From positions 3,472,001-3,536,000 of the forward strand of contig NZ_CP139195.1 in NCBI RefSeq assembly GCF_034057115.1: 64,000 bases of DNA, in the 5' to 3' direction. The notes under the pieces were generated by a model. That model made no database searches, was not told the origin of the DNA, and saw only the letters and a program-made list of their open reading frames with translations. Positions 52,408 to 61,138 of this stretch are shown piece after piece; positions within the stretch are counted from its first letter, which is position 1, and the number at the start of each line of letters is the position of its first letter. This DNA comes from Pseudomonas sp. AN-1 (lineage in GTDB: Bacteria > Pseudomonadota > Gammaproteobacteria > Pseudomonadales > Pseudomonadaceae). The position numbers were made by a program, and so were the translations under genes.

Positions 52408-53499
52408 GTGGCACTCGACAACATCGCCGATCTGATCGAAGACATCCGCCAGGGCAAGATGGTCATCCTCATGGATGACGAGGACCGCGAGAACGAGGGC
52501 GACCTGATCATGGCCGCCGAATGCGTGCGCGCCGAGGACATCAACTTCATGGCCAAGCACGCCCGCGGCCTGATCTGCATGCCGATGGACCGCGCGCGCT
52601 GCGAGCGCCTCGGCCTGCCGCTGATGGTGCAGCGCAACGGCTCGGGTTTCGGCACCAAGTTCACCGTGTCCATCGAGGCCGCCGAGGGGGTGACCACCGG
52701 CATCTCCGCCGCCGACCGCGCGCGCACCGTGCAGGCCGCCGCCGCCCGCGACGCCAAGGCCGAGGACATCGTCAGCCCCGGCCACATCTTCCCGCTGATG
52801 GCCCAGCCCGGCGGCGTGCTGGCGCGCGCCGGCCACACCGAGGCGGCCTGCGACCTGGCGCGCATGGCCGGCTTCGGCGCCAGCGGGGTGATCTGCGAGA
52901 TCATGAACGACGACGGCAGCATGGCCCGTCGCCCGGAGCTGGAGAAGTTCGCCGCCGAGCACGGCATCAGGATCGGCACCATCGCCGACCTGATCCACTA
53001 CCGCCTGGTCCACGAGCGCACCGTCGAGCGCGTCTCCGAGCGGGCGCTGGACAGCGAGCTGGGCCAGTTCAAGCTGATCACCTACCGCGACGAGGTCGAG
53101 GGCCAGGTGCACCTGGCGCTGCTCAAGGGCGAGATCAAGGCCGACGAGCCGACCCTGGTGCGCGTGCACAACATGGACCCGCTGCGCGACCTGCTGTGCG
53201 TCAAGCGCCCGGGGCGCTGGAGCCTGCGCGCGGCCATGCAGACGGTCGCCGAGCAGGGCAGCGGCGTGGTCCTGCTGCTCAACCACGCGATCAGCGGCAA
53301 CGAGCTGCTCGAGCTGGTCGAGCAGCAGCTCGGCGAGGCCAAGCCGGCCGAGCCGACCACCTACAGCACCGTCGGCGCCGGCTCGCAGATCCTCCGCGAC
53401 CTGGGCGTGCGCAAGATGCGCCTGCTCAGCTCGCCGGTGAAGTTCAACGCGATATCCGGCTTCGATCTGGAAGTTGTAGAATACGTGACCTGCGACTGA
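52408..53499 (+). CDS. ribB: 3,4-dihydroxy-2-butanone-4-phosphate synthase with a degenerate GTP cyclohydrolase II-like domain (RibBX)
   Basis: A 363-residue protein from GTG 52408 (MALDNIADL), with SD AAGGGGG; another GTG two codons upstream is possible. The N-terminal DHBP synthase domain (about 1-200) has the catalytic [10 protein letters not shown]. The C-terminal domain resembles GTP cyclohydrolase II, but the segment that carries the Cys zinc ligands reads [19 protein letters not shown] (about 252-270), so the three-Cys site is lost. It is thus probably not a cyclohydrolase; a separate ribA is needed elsewhere. Confidence 0.93.
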   Translation: MALDNIADLIEDIRQGKMVILMDDEDRENEGDLIMAAECVRAEDINFMAKHARGLICMPMDRARCERLGLPLMVQRNGSGFGTKFTVSIEAAEGVTTGISAADRARTVQAAAARDAKAEDIVSPGHIFPLMAQPGGVLARAGHTEAACDLARMAGFGASGVICEIMNDDGSMARRPELEKFAAEHGIRIGTIADLIHYRLVHERTVERVSERALDSELGQFKLITYRDEVEGQVHLALLKGEIKADEPTLVRVHNMDPLRDLLCVKRPGRWSLRAAMQTVAEQGSGVVLLLNHAISGNELLELVEQQLGEAKPAEPTTYSTVGAGSQILRDLGVRKMRLLSSPVKFNAISGFDLEVVEYVTCD

Positions 53500-53522
53500 A
53501 CGCGATCAACGCACATCCTCTC

Positions 53523-53546
53523 GGGGCGCACTGGCGCCCCGGCTCT
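53523..53546 (+). terminator. Weak hairpin between ribBX and ribH
   Basis: GGGGCGC (53523-53529), loop ACTG, GCGCCCC (53534-53540), then GGCTCTTTAT. A 7-bp stem with a poor U-tract. It may tune ribH relative to ribBX. Confidence 0.4.
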
Positions 53547-53564
53547 TTATCTGGAATCCGTCCC

Positions 53565-54041
53565 ATGACCCTGAAGACCATCGAAGGTACCTTCATCGCC
53601 CCCAAAGGCCGTTACGCCCTGGTGGTCGGCCGCTTCAACAGCTTCGTCGTCGAGAGCCTGGTGCAGGGCGCCATCGACGCCCTGGTGCGTCACGGTGTCA
53701 GCGAGAGCGAGCTGACCATCATCCGCGCGCCGGGCGCCTTCGAGATCCCGCTGGTCGCCCAGAAGGTCGCCCAGCGCGGCGAGTTCGACGCCATCATCGC
53801 CCTCGGCGCGGTGATCCGCGGCGGTACTCCGCACTTCGAATACGTCGCCGGCGAGTGCACCAAGGGCCTGGCCCAGGTGTCCCTGCAGTTCGGCGTGCCG
53901 GTCGCCTTCGGCGTGCTGACCGTCGACTCCATCGAGCAGGCCATCGAGCGCTCCGGCACCAAGGCCGGCAACAAGGGCGCCGAAGCCGCGCTGTCCGCCC
54001 TGGAAATGGTCAGCCTGCTGGCGCAGCTGGAGGCCAAGTGA
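53565..54041 (+). CDS. ribH: 6,7-dimethyl-8-ribityllumazine synthase
   Basis: A 158-residue subunit of the icosahedral or pentameric lumazine synthase. [11 protein letters not shown] (about 22-32), PGAFEIP (about 56-62), [14 protein letters not shown] (about 82-95, catalytic His) and [11 protein letters not shown] are all intact. It ends by a 4-nt GTGA overlap with nusB. Confidence 0.97.
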   Translation: MTLKTIEGTFIAPKGRYALVVGRFNSFVVESLVQGAIDALVRHGVSESELTIIRAPGAFEIPLVAQKVAQRGEFDAIIALGAVIRGGTPHFEYVAGECTKGLAQVSLQFGVPVAFGVLTVDSIEQAIERSGTKAGNKGAEAALSALEMVSLLAQLEAK

Positions 54042-54514
54042 GCGAGCACGACAAGCCGGCAGGCAAGCCCGCCAAGCCGAACAAGATCGCCATGCGCCAG
54101 AAGGCGCGCAGCCTGGCCCTGCAGGCCCTGTACTCCTGGCAGATGGCCGGCCAGTCGCTCAACGAGATCGAAGCGCAGTTCCGCACCGACAACGACTTCA
54201 GCGATGTCGACGGCGCCTACTTCCACGAGATCCTGCATGGCGTGCCGCGCCTGAAGGGCGAGCTGGACGAGGCCTTCGCACCCTGCCTCGACCGCCCGCT
54301 GGAGGAAATCGATCCGGTCGAGCTGGCGATCCTGCGCCTGTCCACCTACGAGCTGCGCAACCGCGTCGACGTGCCCTATCGCGTGGTGATCAACGAAGGC
54401 ATCGAGCTGGCCAAGGTCTACGGCGCCACCGACGGCCACAAGTTCGTCAACGGCGTGCTCGACAAGCTGGCCCCGCGCCTGCGCGGCGCCGAAGTGCGCG
54501 GCAAGCGCAGCTGA
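54038..54514 (+). CDS. nusB: Transcription antitermination factor NusB
   Basis: A 158-residue all-helical protein, partner of S10 (NusE) in rRNA antitermination. GTG 54038 overlaps the ribH stop; the N-terminus ([15 protein letters not shown]) is a short basic tail. Core segments are [13 protein letters not shown] (about 24-36) and [16 protein letters not shown] (about 112-127). The ribH-nusB-thiL-pgpA order is widely conserved. Confidence 0.96.
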   Translation: MSEHDKPAGKPAKPNKIAMRQKARSLALQALYSWQMAGQSLNEIEAQFRTDNDFSDVDGAYFHEILHGVPRLKGELDEAFAPCLDRPLEEIDPVELAILRLSTYELRNRVDVPYRVVINEGIELAKVYGATDGHKFVNGVLDKLAPRLRGAEVRGKRS

Positions 54515-54524
54515 TCCCTCGCCC

Positions 54525-55505
54525 ATGGCCGGTCTCGGCGAATTCGCGCTGATCCGTCAGTTCTTCGCCGCGGCCGCCTGCGCCGCGCCGGCCGCCGGCG
54601 TGGCGCGCGGCATCGGCGACGACTGCGCGCTGCTGCAGCTGCCGCCCGGCGAGCAGCTGGCGGTGTCCACCGACACCCAGGTCGCCGGGGTGCACTTCCC
54701 CGCACAGCATGATCCCTTCCTGCTCGCCCAGCGCGTGCTGGCCGCCGCGGCCAGCGACCTCGCCGCGATGGGCGCCGCGCCTCTCGGCTTCACCCTGGCG
54801 CTGACCCTGCCCGTCGCCGATCCCGTCTGGCTGGAGGGCTTCGCCCGCGGCCTCGACACCATGGCGCGCGCCTGCCAGCTGGCCCTGATCGGCGGCGACA
54901 CCACCCGCGGTCCGCTCAACATCAACGTCACCGTGTTCGGCTCCCTGCCCGCCGGGCAGGCCCTGCTGCGCTCGGGCGCGCGGCCCGGCGACCTGCTGTG
55001 CATCGGCGGGCCGACCGGCGAGGCCGCCGCGGCGCTGCCGCTGGTGCTCGGCGAGCGCGAGCCGCGCGGCGCTGCGGATGCGCAGCTGCTGGCGCAGTAC
55101 TGGACGCCGCAGCCGCAGCTGGCCCTCGGCCAGGCACTGCGCGGGCTGGCCAGCGCGGCGCTGGACGTCTCCGACGGCCTGCTCGCCGACTGCGGGCACA
55201 TCGCCGAGGAGTCGCAGGTGGCGCTGCTCATCGACGCCGCGCTGGTACCGCTGACCGGCGCCCTGCAAGAAGCCGCGGGCGAACGGGCGCTGCAGCTGGC
55301 GCTGAGCGGCGGCGACGACTACGTGCTGGCCTTCACCGTGGCGCCGGCCGCGCTGCCGGCCCTCGCGGCCAGCGGCCATGCCTTCCATGTGGTCGGCCGG
55401 GTCGCGGAAGGCCGCGGCGTGCACCTGCTCGACCCTGCCGGTCGCGACATCACCCCCGCCGCCGGCGGCTACCAGCATTTCGGAGGCGGCGATGAGCAAG
55501 CCTGA
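54525..55505 (+). CDS. thiL: Thiamine-monophosphate kinase
   Basis: A 326-residue enzyme converting TMP to thiamine pyrophosphate with ATP, PurM/SelD fold. GIGDDCAL (about 27-34) and STDTQVAGVHF carry metal-binding Asp residues; LIGGDTTRGP and DVSDGLLAD follow; SGGDDY is near residue 262. Its 3' end overlaps pgpA by 14 bp. Confidence 0.96.
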   Translation: MAGLGEFALIRQFFAAAACAAPAAGVARGIGDDCALLQLPPGEQLAVSTDTQVAGVHFPAQHDPFLLAQRVLAAAASDLAAMGAAPLGFTLALTLPVADPVWLEGFARGLDTMARACQLALIGGDTTRGPLNINVTVFGSLPAGQALLRSGARPGDLLCIGGPTGEAAAALPLVLGEREPRGAADAQLLAQYWTPQPQLALGQALRGLASAALDVSDGLLADCGHIAEESQVALLIDAALVPLTGALQEAAGERALQLALSGGDDYVLAFTVAPAALPALAASGHAFHVVGRVAEGRGVHLLDPAGRDITPAAGGYQHFGGGDEQA

Positions 55506-55986
55506 GCGCCCGGAGCTGGCGCCGGACTCGATCTGGCGCGATCCCTGGCAGTTCATCGCCTTCGGCTTCGGCTCCGGGGCCATGCGCAAGGCGCCGGGCA
55601 CCTGGGGCACCCTGGTCGGCCTGCTGTTCGTGCCGCTGCTGCAGCTGCTGCCGGACTGGGGCTACGCGGCGATCCTGCTGCTCGCGTCGCTGTTCGGCTG
55701 CTGGCTGTGTGGCAAGGTATCCCGCGACCTCGGCGTGCACGATCACGGCGGCATCGTCTGGGACGAGATCGTCGGCATCTGGATCACCTGCTGGCTGGCA
55801 CCGCCCGGCTGGCTCTGGCTGCTAGCCGGCTTCGCGCTGTTCCGCCTGCTGGACATCCTCAAGCCCTGGCCGATCAGCTGGGTCGACCGCCACGTGCACG
55901 GCGGCACCGGCATCATGCTCGACGACCTGCTCGCCGGGATCGGCGCCTGGGGGCTGCTGCAAGGGCTGGTCTGGCTGCTCGGCTGA
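55492..55986 (+). CDS. pgpA: Phosphatidylglycerophosphatase A
   Basis: A 164-residue inner-membrane enzyme that makes phosphatidylglycerol. ATG 55492 (MSKPERPEL) is chosen over in-frame upstream codons inside thiL. APGTWGTLVGL (about 28-38), HDHGGIVWDEIVG (about 84-96) and HVHGGTGIMLDDLLAG are the family motifs, between about four helices. Confidence 0.95.
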   Translation: MSKPERPELAPDSIWRDPWQFIAFGFGSGAMRKAPGTWGTLVGLLFVPLLQLLPDWGYAAILLLASLFGCWLCGKVSRDLGVHDHGGIVWDEIVGIWITCWLAPPGWLWLLAGFALFRLLDILKPWPISWVDRHVHGGTGIMLDDLLAGIGAWGLLQGLVWLLG

Positions 55987-56040
55987 GCCCTCAACCACGT
56001 CCCGCCCGCCGGCGGGGCCGCGACGAAAAGGAGTTCTGTC

Positions 56041-56685
56041 ATGCGTTCATTGCTCGCCCTGTGCGCCGGCCTGCTGCTGGCCGGCCCGCTGGCCGCCGCG
56101 CCGCAGGTGCAGGTGGTCGGTCTGTTCCCCGGCGCCGCGGTGGTCACCGTCGACGGCCAGCGCCAGTTGCTCAAGGCGGGGCAGAGCGGCCCGGCCGGCG
56201 TCACCCTGGTCAGTGCCGATGCCCGCGGCGCGGTGCTGCGCGTCGACGGCGTCGAGCGCAGTTTCGCCCTGACCCGCGAGTACAGCGCCGCCGGCTACGC
56301 CGAGCCGCAGCGCCAGCAGCTGAGCATCGCCCGCGGCCTGGGCGGCCACTACTGGGTGGCCGGCTCGGTCAACGGCCAGGGCGTGCAGTTCCTGGTCGAT
56401 ACCGGCGCCACCTCGGTGGCGATGAACGAGGCCCAGGCCAGGCGCCTCGGTCTCGACTACCAGACCCGCGGCCAGCCGATGCAGGTCAACACCGCCGGCG
56501 GCACCGTGCCGGCCTGGCGGATGAGCCTCGACCGGGTCAAGGTCGGCAGCATCGAGCTGCTCGGCGTCGAGGCGGCGATCGTCGCCGGCGGCTCGCCCAG
56601 CGAGGTGCTGCTGGGCATGAGCTTCCTCAACCGGGTCGGCTGGCGCGAGGAGCAGGGCGTGCTGCGCCTGGAGGCCAAGCACTGA
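56041..56685 (+). CDS. Periplasmic retropepsin-like aspartic protease (TIGR02281 type)
   Basis: A 214-residue protein with an N-terminal signal peptide (about 1-20, MRSLLALCAGLLLAGPLAA). The catalytic DTG is in FLVDTGATSVAM (Asp120) and a typical VLLGMSFLNR segment (about 190-199) is in the C-terminal half. Members act as homodimers. Substrates are unknown. SD AAAGGAG precedes ATG. It follows pgpA by 54 bp. In PAO1, from memory, ribA and dxs-ispA lie a few genes further on, but not here. Confidence 0.85.
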   Translation: MRSLLALCAGLLLAGPLAAAPQVQVVGLFPGAAVVTVDGQRQLLKAGQSGPAGVTLVSADARGAVLRVDGVERSFALTREYSAAGYAEPQRQQLSIARGLGGHYWVAGSVNGQGVQFLVDTGATSVAMNEAQARRLGLDYQTRGQPMQVNTAGGTVPAWRMSLDRVKVGSIELLGVEAAIVAGGSPSEVLLGMSFLNRVGWREEQGVLRLEAKH

Positions 56686-56754
56686 TCGCCGCCCTTGCCG
56701 GCGGCGACCGCGCGGCGGCATAGTCCGCGGATCGTCTGCCCCCGGAAGCGCCCC

Positions 56755-58320
56755 ATGAAGAAGACCCCGGCCCCCTGCGGCGCCGCGAACCTGCAGCTGC
56801 GCCGCGTCGCCATCGACACCTACCGCGAGAACGTCGCCTACCTCAACCGCGACTGTGCGGTGTACCGCGCCGAGGGCTTCCAGGCGCTGTCCAAGGTGGA
56901 GATCCGCGCCAACGGCCGGCGCATCCTCGCCAGCCTCAACGTGGTCGACGACCCGGCCATCGTCGACTGCGGCGAGCTGGGCCTGTCCCAGGACGCCTTC
57001 GCCCAGCTCGGCGTGGCCAACGGCCATCCGGCGACCATCTCCCAGGCCGAGCCGCCGTCGTCGATCCCGGCCCTGCACCGCAAGATCGCCGGCGAGCGGC
57101 TGGGGCGCGAGGACTTCCGCGCCATCGTCCGCGACATCGCCGAGCACCGCTACTCGAAGATCGAGCTGACCGCCTTCGTGGTCGCCTGCAACCAGGGCGA
57201 ACTGGACCGCGAGGAGGTGTACTTCCTCACCGACGCCATGACCGGCGTCGGCCGCCGCCTCGACTGGCACGAGCACCCGGTGGTCGACAAGCACTGCATC
57301 GGCGGCATCCCCGGCAACCGCACCTCGATGCTGGTGGTGCCGATCGTCGCCGCCCACGGCATGCTCTGCCCGAAGACCTCGTCGCGGGCGATCACCTCGC
57401 CGGCCGGCACCGCCGATACCATGGAGGTGCTGGCCAACGTCGAGCTGCCGTTCGAGCGCCTCGAGGAGATCGTCCGCGAGTACCGCGGCTGCCTGGCCTG
57501 GGGCGGCACCAGCGAGCTGTCGCCGGCCGACGACGTGCTGATCGCCGTCGAGCGCCCGCTGTCGATCGACTCGCCGGGGCAGATGGTCGCCTCGATCCTG
57601 TCCAAGAAGCTCGCCGCCGGCTCCACCCATCTGGTGCTGGATATCCCGGTCGGGCCGACCGCCAAGGTGCGCTCGATGCCCGAGGCGCAGCGCCTGCGCA
57701 AGCTGTTCGAGTTCGTCGCCGGGCGCATGGGCCTGACCATCGACGTGGTGATCACCGACGGTCGCCAGCCGGTGGGCAGCGGCATCGGTCCGGTACTGGA
57801 GGCGCGCGACGTGATGCGCGTGCTGGAGAACGACCCGCGCGCGCCAAACGACCTGCGCCAGAAGGCCCTGCGCCTGGCCGGGCGCATGCTCGAGTTCGAT
57901 CCCGACGTGCGCGGCGGTGACGGCTACGCCATCGCCCGCGACATCCTCGACTCCGGTCGCGCCCTGGCGCGCATGCAGGCGCTGATCGCCGCCCAGGGCC
58001 ACAAGCCGTTCGATCACAACGCCCCGGCGCTGGCACCGCTGTCCTTCGAGGTGACCGCGGCGGAAGGCGGCGTGGTGGTGGCCATCGACAACCTGCAGCT
58101 GGCGCGCATCGCCCGCCTGGCCGGCGCGCCCAAGGTGCAGGGCGCCGGGGTCGACCTGCTGTTCAAGCTCGGCGAGCGGGTCGCCGCCGGCGCGCCGCTG
58201 TACCGGGTCTACGCCGCCTACTCCGCCGACCTGGAGTTCGCCCGCGAGGCCAGCCGGCGCAGCTCCGGCTTCACCCTCGGCAGCGCCGAGGAACTGTCGC
58301 ACCTGTTCGTCGAATTCTGA
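56755..58320 (+). CDS. Archaeal-type nucleoside-monophosphate (AMP/thymidine) phosphorylase
   Basis: A 521-residue protein of the pyrimidine-nucleoside phosphorylase fold, but with the extended N-terminal domain (about 1-90) of archaeal AMP phosphorylase; ordinary bacterial DeoA is about 440 residues. The phosphate/substrate region includes [15 protein letters not shown] (about 178-192) and [18 protein letters not shown] (about 210-227). Archaeal AMP phosphorylase converts NMP plus phosphate to base plus ribose-1,5-bisphosphate. ATG 56755 is family-like. It pairs with a PRPP-synthetase-like gene 11 bp downstream. No RuBisCO or R15P isomerase is nearby. Confidence 0.85.
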   Translation: MKKTPAPCGAANLQLRRVAIDTYRENVAYLNRDCAVYRAEGFQALSKVEIRANGRRILASLNVVDDPAIVDCGELGLSQDAFAQLGVANGHPATISQAEPPSSIPALHRKIAGERLGREDFRAIVRDIAEHRYSKIELTAFVVACNQGELDREEVYFLTDAMTGVGRRLDWHEHPVVDKHCIGGIPGNRTSMLVVPIVAAHGMLCPKTSSRAITSPAGTADTMEVLANVELPFERLEEIVREYRGCLAWGGTSELSPADDVLIAVERPLSIDSPGQMVASILSKKLAAGSTHLVLDIPVGPTAKVRSMPEAQRLRKLFEFVAGRMGLTIDVVITDGRQPVGSGIGPVLEARDVMRVLENDPRAPNDLRQKALRLAGRMLEFDPDVRGGDGYAIARDILDSGRALARMQALIAAQGHKPFDHNAPALAPLSFEVTAAEGGVVVAIDNLQLARIARLAGAPKVQGAGVDLLFKLGERVAAGAPLYRVYAAYSADLEFAREASRRSSGFTLGSAEELSHLFVEF

Positions 58321-58331
58321 GGAGACCGCCG

Positions 58332-59234
58332 ATGAGCGTACTGCTGCTGCATTTCGCCGACGAGCGCGAGGCTGCCGGTCGCCTGGCCGCCGCGGCCGGC
58401 CTGTCCTGCGCCGAGATCGAGCGCCACCGCTTCCCCGACGACGAGCTGCGCCTGCGCCTGCCGCTGACGGACGCCGGGGCGCTGGCCGAGACCCTGGTGC
58501 TGTACCGCAGCCTCGACCGGCCCAACGAGAAGCTGGTCGAGCTGCTGCTGGTCGCCGGCGAGGCGCGCCGTCTCGGCGCGCGCCGCCTGCTGCTGGTGGC
58601 GCCCTATCTGGCCTACATGCGCCAGGACATCGCCTTCCACCCCGGCGAGGTGGTCAGCCAGCGGATCGTCGGCGCCTTCCTCGCCGAGCATTTCGACGCG
58701 GTGCTCACCGTCGACCCGCACCTGCACCGCATCGCCGCGCTGTCCGAGGCGATCCCGCGCGGCGAGGCCGTCAGCCTGTCCGGCGCGCCGCTGCTCGCCG
58801 GGCTGATCGCCGAGCGGCTGGAGAATCCGCTGCTGATCGGCCCGGACGCCGAGTCGCGGCAGTGGATCGAGGCCGCTGCCGCCGGCCACGGCTTCGACTG
58901 CGGCGTGTGCAGCAAGGTGCGCCACGGCGATCACCAGGTCGACATCGCCCTGCCCGGGGTCGAGGTGCGCGGCCGCGCGGTGGTGCTGCTCGACGACGTG
59001 GCCAGCTCCGGGCGCACCCTGGCGCGTGCTGCCGAGCTGCTTCTCGCCGCCGGCGCTGCCTCGGTGGACGTGGCGGTGACCCACGCGCTGTTCGCCGCCG
59101 ATGCGCTGGACAGCGTCCGCGCCGCCGGCGTGCGCCACGTGTGGAGCAGCGACTGCATCCGCCACCCGAGCAATGCGGTGAGCGTGGCGCCGCTGCTGGC
59201 CGGGGCGCTGGCCCGCCTGGGCGTGCCGGGCTGA
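58332..59234 (+). CDS. Ribose-phosphate pyrophosphokinase-like protein
   Basis: A 300-residue protein, shorter than the housekeeping PrsA (about 315). The class I PRPP loop is LLDDVASSGRTL (about 219-230); PYLAYMRQDIAFHPGE (about 94-109) is the archaeal-like version of the ATP-binding loop; KVRHGDHQVDI (about 196-206) matches the flexible catalytic loop with Lys and Arg; VDPHLHR (about 129-135) supplies His. It is probably not the main PrsA. Its 11-bp spacing after the NMP phosphorylase indicates a two-gene operon for nucleotide salvage. Confidence 0.85.
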   Translation: MSVLLLHFADEREAAGRLAAAAGLSCAEIERHRFPDDELRLRLPLTDAGALAETLVLYRSLDRPNEKLVELLLVAGEARRLGARRLLLVAPYLAYMRQDIAFHPGEVVSQRIVGAFLAEHFDAVLTVDPHLHRIAALSEAIPRGEAVSLSGAPLLAGLIAERLENPLLIGPDAESRQWIEAAAAGHGFDCGVCSKVRHGDHQVDIALPGVEVRGRAVVLLDDVASSGRTLARAAELLLAAGAASVDVAVTHALFAADALDSVRAAGVRHVWSSDCIRHPSNAVSVAPLLAGALARLGVPG

Positions 59235-59244
59235 GGGCGGCGGG

Positions 59245-59697
59245 CTACAGCCAGCGGCGCACCCGCGCGCAGTAGTCGCGGTAGGCGGCGCCGAACAGGC
59301 GCTCGAGCGCCTGCTCCTCGGGGCCGATCTGCCAGCGCCCGAGGACGGCAACGAACAGCGGCAGCAGCAGGAAGCTGATCGCGTTGCCGAAGCCCAGCGC
59401 CAGGGCCAGCAGGATCAGCGCATCGCCCAGGTAGATCGGGTTGCGCGAGAAGGCGAATACCCCGCCGGTCACCAGGCGGCTGGCCCGCTCGGGCCTGAGC
59501 GGATTGACCGTGGTGCGAACGCGGAGCATGGTCCAGGCCGCAGCGGCCATCAGCGCGACGCCGGCGAGCAGCAGCAGAGCCGCCAGCGGTCGCTGGCCGG
59601 CGAAGGCGAAGCCGCCGAACGGCAGGTGCTCGGCGATCTGCCACATGGCGGCGGCGAACAGCACCACCAGCACGGGCGGAGGGATCGGCAGGGGCAT
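59245..59697 (-). CDS. Isoprenylcysteine carboxyl methyltransferase/phospholipid methyltransferase-family membrane protein
   Basis: A 150-residue inner-membrane protein with about four helices. ATG 59697 is chosen because GGAGG lies 9 bp upstream; another ATG is 30 bp further up. The C-terminal motif SRNPIYLGDALI (about 84-95) and GPEEQALERLFGAAYRDYCARVRRWL (two parts, about 125-150) are the ICMT/PEMT signature that binds SAM. Substrate is unknown. It is convergent with the PRPP-synthetase-like gene (10-bp gap). Confidence 0.83.
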   Translation of the reverse strand: MPLPIPPPVLVVLFAAAMWQIAEHLPFGGFAFAGQRPLAALLLLAGVALMAAAAWTMLRVRTTVNPLRPERASRLVTGGVFAFSRNPIYLGDALILLALALGFGNAISFLLLPLFVAVLGRWQIGPEEQALERLFGAAYRDYCARVRRWL

Positions 59698-60022
59698 GGT
59701 GGGCAACCTCCGTGAAGTCTCGTTCATTCTCGACCGTGCAGCACCCTGCAGCGGCTCCCGGTCAGGCCCTGGGGCGGGGGCGGGGGCGGAGGTTCGGCCG
59801 TGGGGAAATGCTCGTCCGGTACTGACAGTCGTCGGCACGCTGCAGGATAATGCGTGGCTCTGCAGGGCGGGGCAGGGCGAAGGTCGGTGGCGTGCAATTC
59901 GCCCGCACGACGGTTTTCTCGTGGGGCCGCTGCCTCGTCGGGCCGACCGCAGGTCACCGGCGCGCATGAGGCGAGCACAGCCTGTTTTTCATTTCGCGAT
60001 ACGGGGAAGTTCGGGTGTCGAT
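59698..60022. other. 325-bp divergent intergenic region
   Basis: No gene is seen here. It holds a G-rich run (GGGGCGGGGGCGGGGGCGG, 59771-59789, with possible G-quadruplex character) and a plus-strand promoter. The right third becomes less GC-rich towards the acyltransferase, consistent with an insertion boundary near 59950. No direct repeats, tRNA or integrase remnants were seen. Confidence 0.5.
59822..59851 (+). promoter_or_regulatory. Candidate promoter of the acyltransferase gene
   Basis: CTGACA (59822-59827), 18-bp spacer, GATAAT (59846-59851). Five of six matches in each hexamer. It predicts an untranslated leader of about 165 nt before ATG 60023. Confidence 0.55.
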
Positions 60023-61075
60023 ATGGGTTTGATCAGAATATTGTTGGCACTTTCCGTCGTTTCGGCACACTTTTCTGCCCACCCCTTCCTGAAGTTCGTG
60101 GGTGGCGATACGGCGGTTCAGGCCTTCTTCATCATATCCGGATTCTATATCGCGATGATTTTTCCGGGAAACTATCAGAATGCGACCAGCTTCTGGAAGT
60201 CCCGGTTCTTCAGGCTTTATCCGGTCTATCTGTTCTGCGGGCTCTTCGCGTTCGGTCATCCCCTGGAGTCGTTGCAGAATCTGCTCGCCCTGCCGCCATT
60301 GGGCGGGCTCGTGGTCGCCCTGACAAACAGCACCCTGCTGTTCCAGGATGTCACCCTGTTCCTGGAGGTGCGGGACGGCGCCGTTGCCTTCACGCCGGAC
60401 TTCGCCTCCTCGCTGGCGCCATTGGCGCAATATCTCATCGTGCCGCAGGCGTGGTCGCTGGGGCTCGAGATCTCGTTCTACCTGATCGCGCCATTCATCA
60501 TCCACAGGCCGCTCTATCTGGTCGCCCTGCTTCTCCTGTCGTTGGCGCTCCGAGCCGTGCTCATGCACTATGGTCTGTCCCATGATCCCTGGTCCTACCG
60601 ATTCTTCCCGACGGAGCTGGCCTTGTTCCTGCTCGGCAGCCTGTCCTACAAGTTCAGCCAGAAGATGAAGGAATCGGGCTGGTTGCCGGACCACCAAGGG
60701 CTGGCCCTTTTCCTGCTGGCGCTGATCACCCTGTTCATCCTGGTCTTCTCGTTCGTTCCGCTGGAGGTATGGCAGAAGAAGATTGCCCTCTATGTTCTTC
60801 TCGCGGCCGCCATTCCGCTGGTCTTCAACATGACCAAGGATGTTTCGCTGGACAACTTCGTGGGCAATCTTTCCTATCCGGTCTATTGCTGCCACCTTGT
60901 CGTGCTGAAGTGGGTTTCGAAACTGCCGGGCTGGAAGCTCTATCTGAAGGGAACCCTGCCAGGCACCCTGCTGGCATTGCTGATAGTGATCGGCTTCGCC
61001 TATCTGCTGTATCGGCATGTCGAACTGCCGTTCGACAACTATCGGAAGAGATTCAAGAAGGCGCCGGCGGCCTGA
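60023..61075 (+). CDS. Acyltransferase 3 (OafA/YrhL family) membrane protein
   Basis: A 350-residue inner-membrane protein with about ten helices. The N-terminal block MGLIRILLALSVVSAHF contains the R...H pattern of acyltransferase 3 (catalytic His in the first helix), and FFIISGFYIAM and FWKSRFFRLYPVY (RxxRxxP-like) follow. Family members O-acetylate surface polysaccharides or lipids. ATG 60023 has only a weak SD; ATG 59966 in frame is an alternative. GC content is visibly lower than in neighbours (58 percent in 60061-60120 by hand count, against 78 percent in 58441-58500), so recent acquisition is likely. Confidence 0.85.
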   Translation: MGLIRILLALSVVSAHFSAHPFLKFVGGDTAVQAFFIISGFYIAMIFPGNYQNATSFWKSRFFRLYPVYLFCGLFAFGHPLESLQNLLALPPLGGLVVALTNSTLLFQDVTLFLEVRDGAVAFTPDFASSLAPLAQYLIVPQAWSLGLEISFYLIAPFIIHRPLYLVALLLLSLALRAVLMHYGLSHDPWSYRFFPTELALFLLGSLSYKFSQKMKESGWLPDHQGLALFLLALITLFILVFSFVPLEVWQKKIALYVLLAAAIPLVFNMTKDVSLDNFVGNLSYPVYCCHLVVLKWVSKLPGWKLYLKGTLPGTLLALLIVIGFAYLLYRHVELPFDNYRKRFKKAPAA

Positions 61076-61138
61076 CGCGGAGCGGCCCTGCCGGTTCCCG
61101 GGGCGCCGTGCTCCGCGGTTCGCCGGCAGCGTCCGGGA

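Noticed and set aside
59771..59789. G-quadruplex as a regulator of the acyltransferase
   Set aside because: The G-runs are suggestive, but the run lies upstream of the promoter and a 19-base G-rich tract is expected by chance in such DNA. Not claimed as a function.
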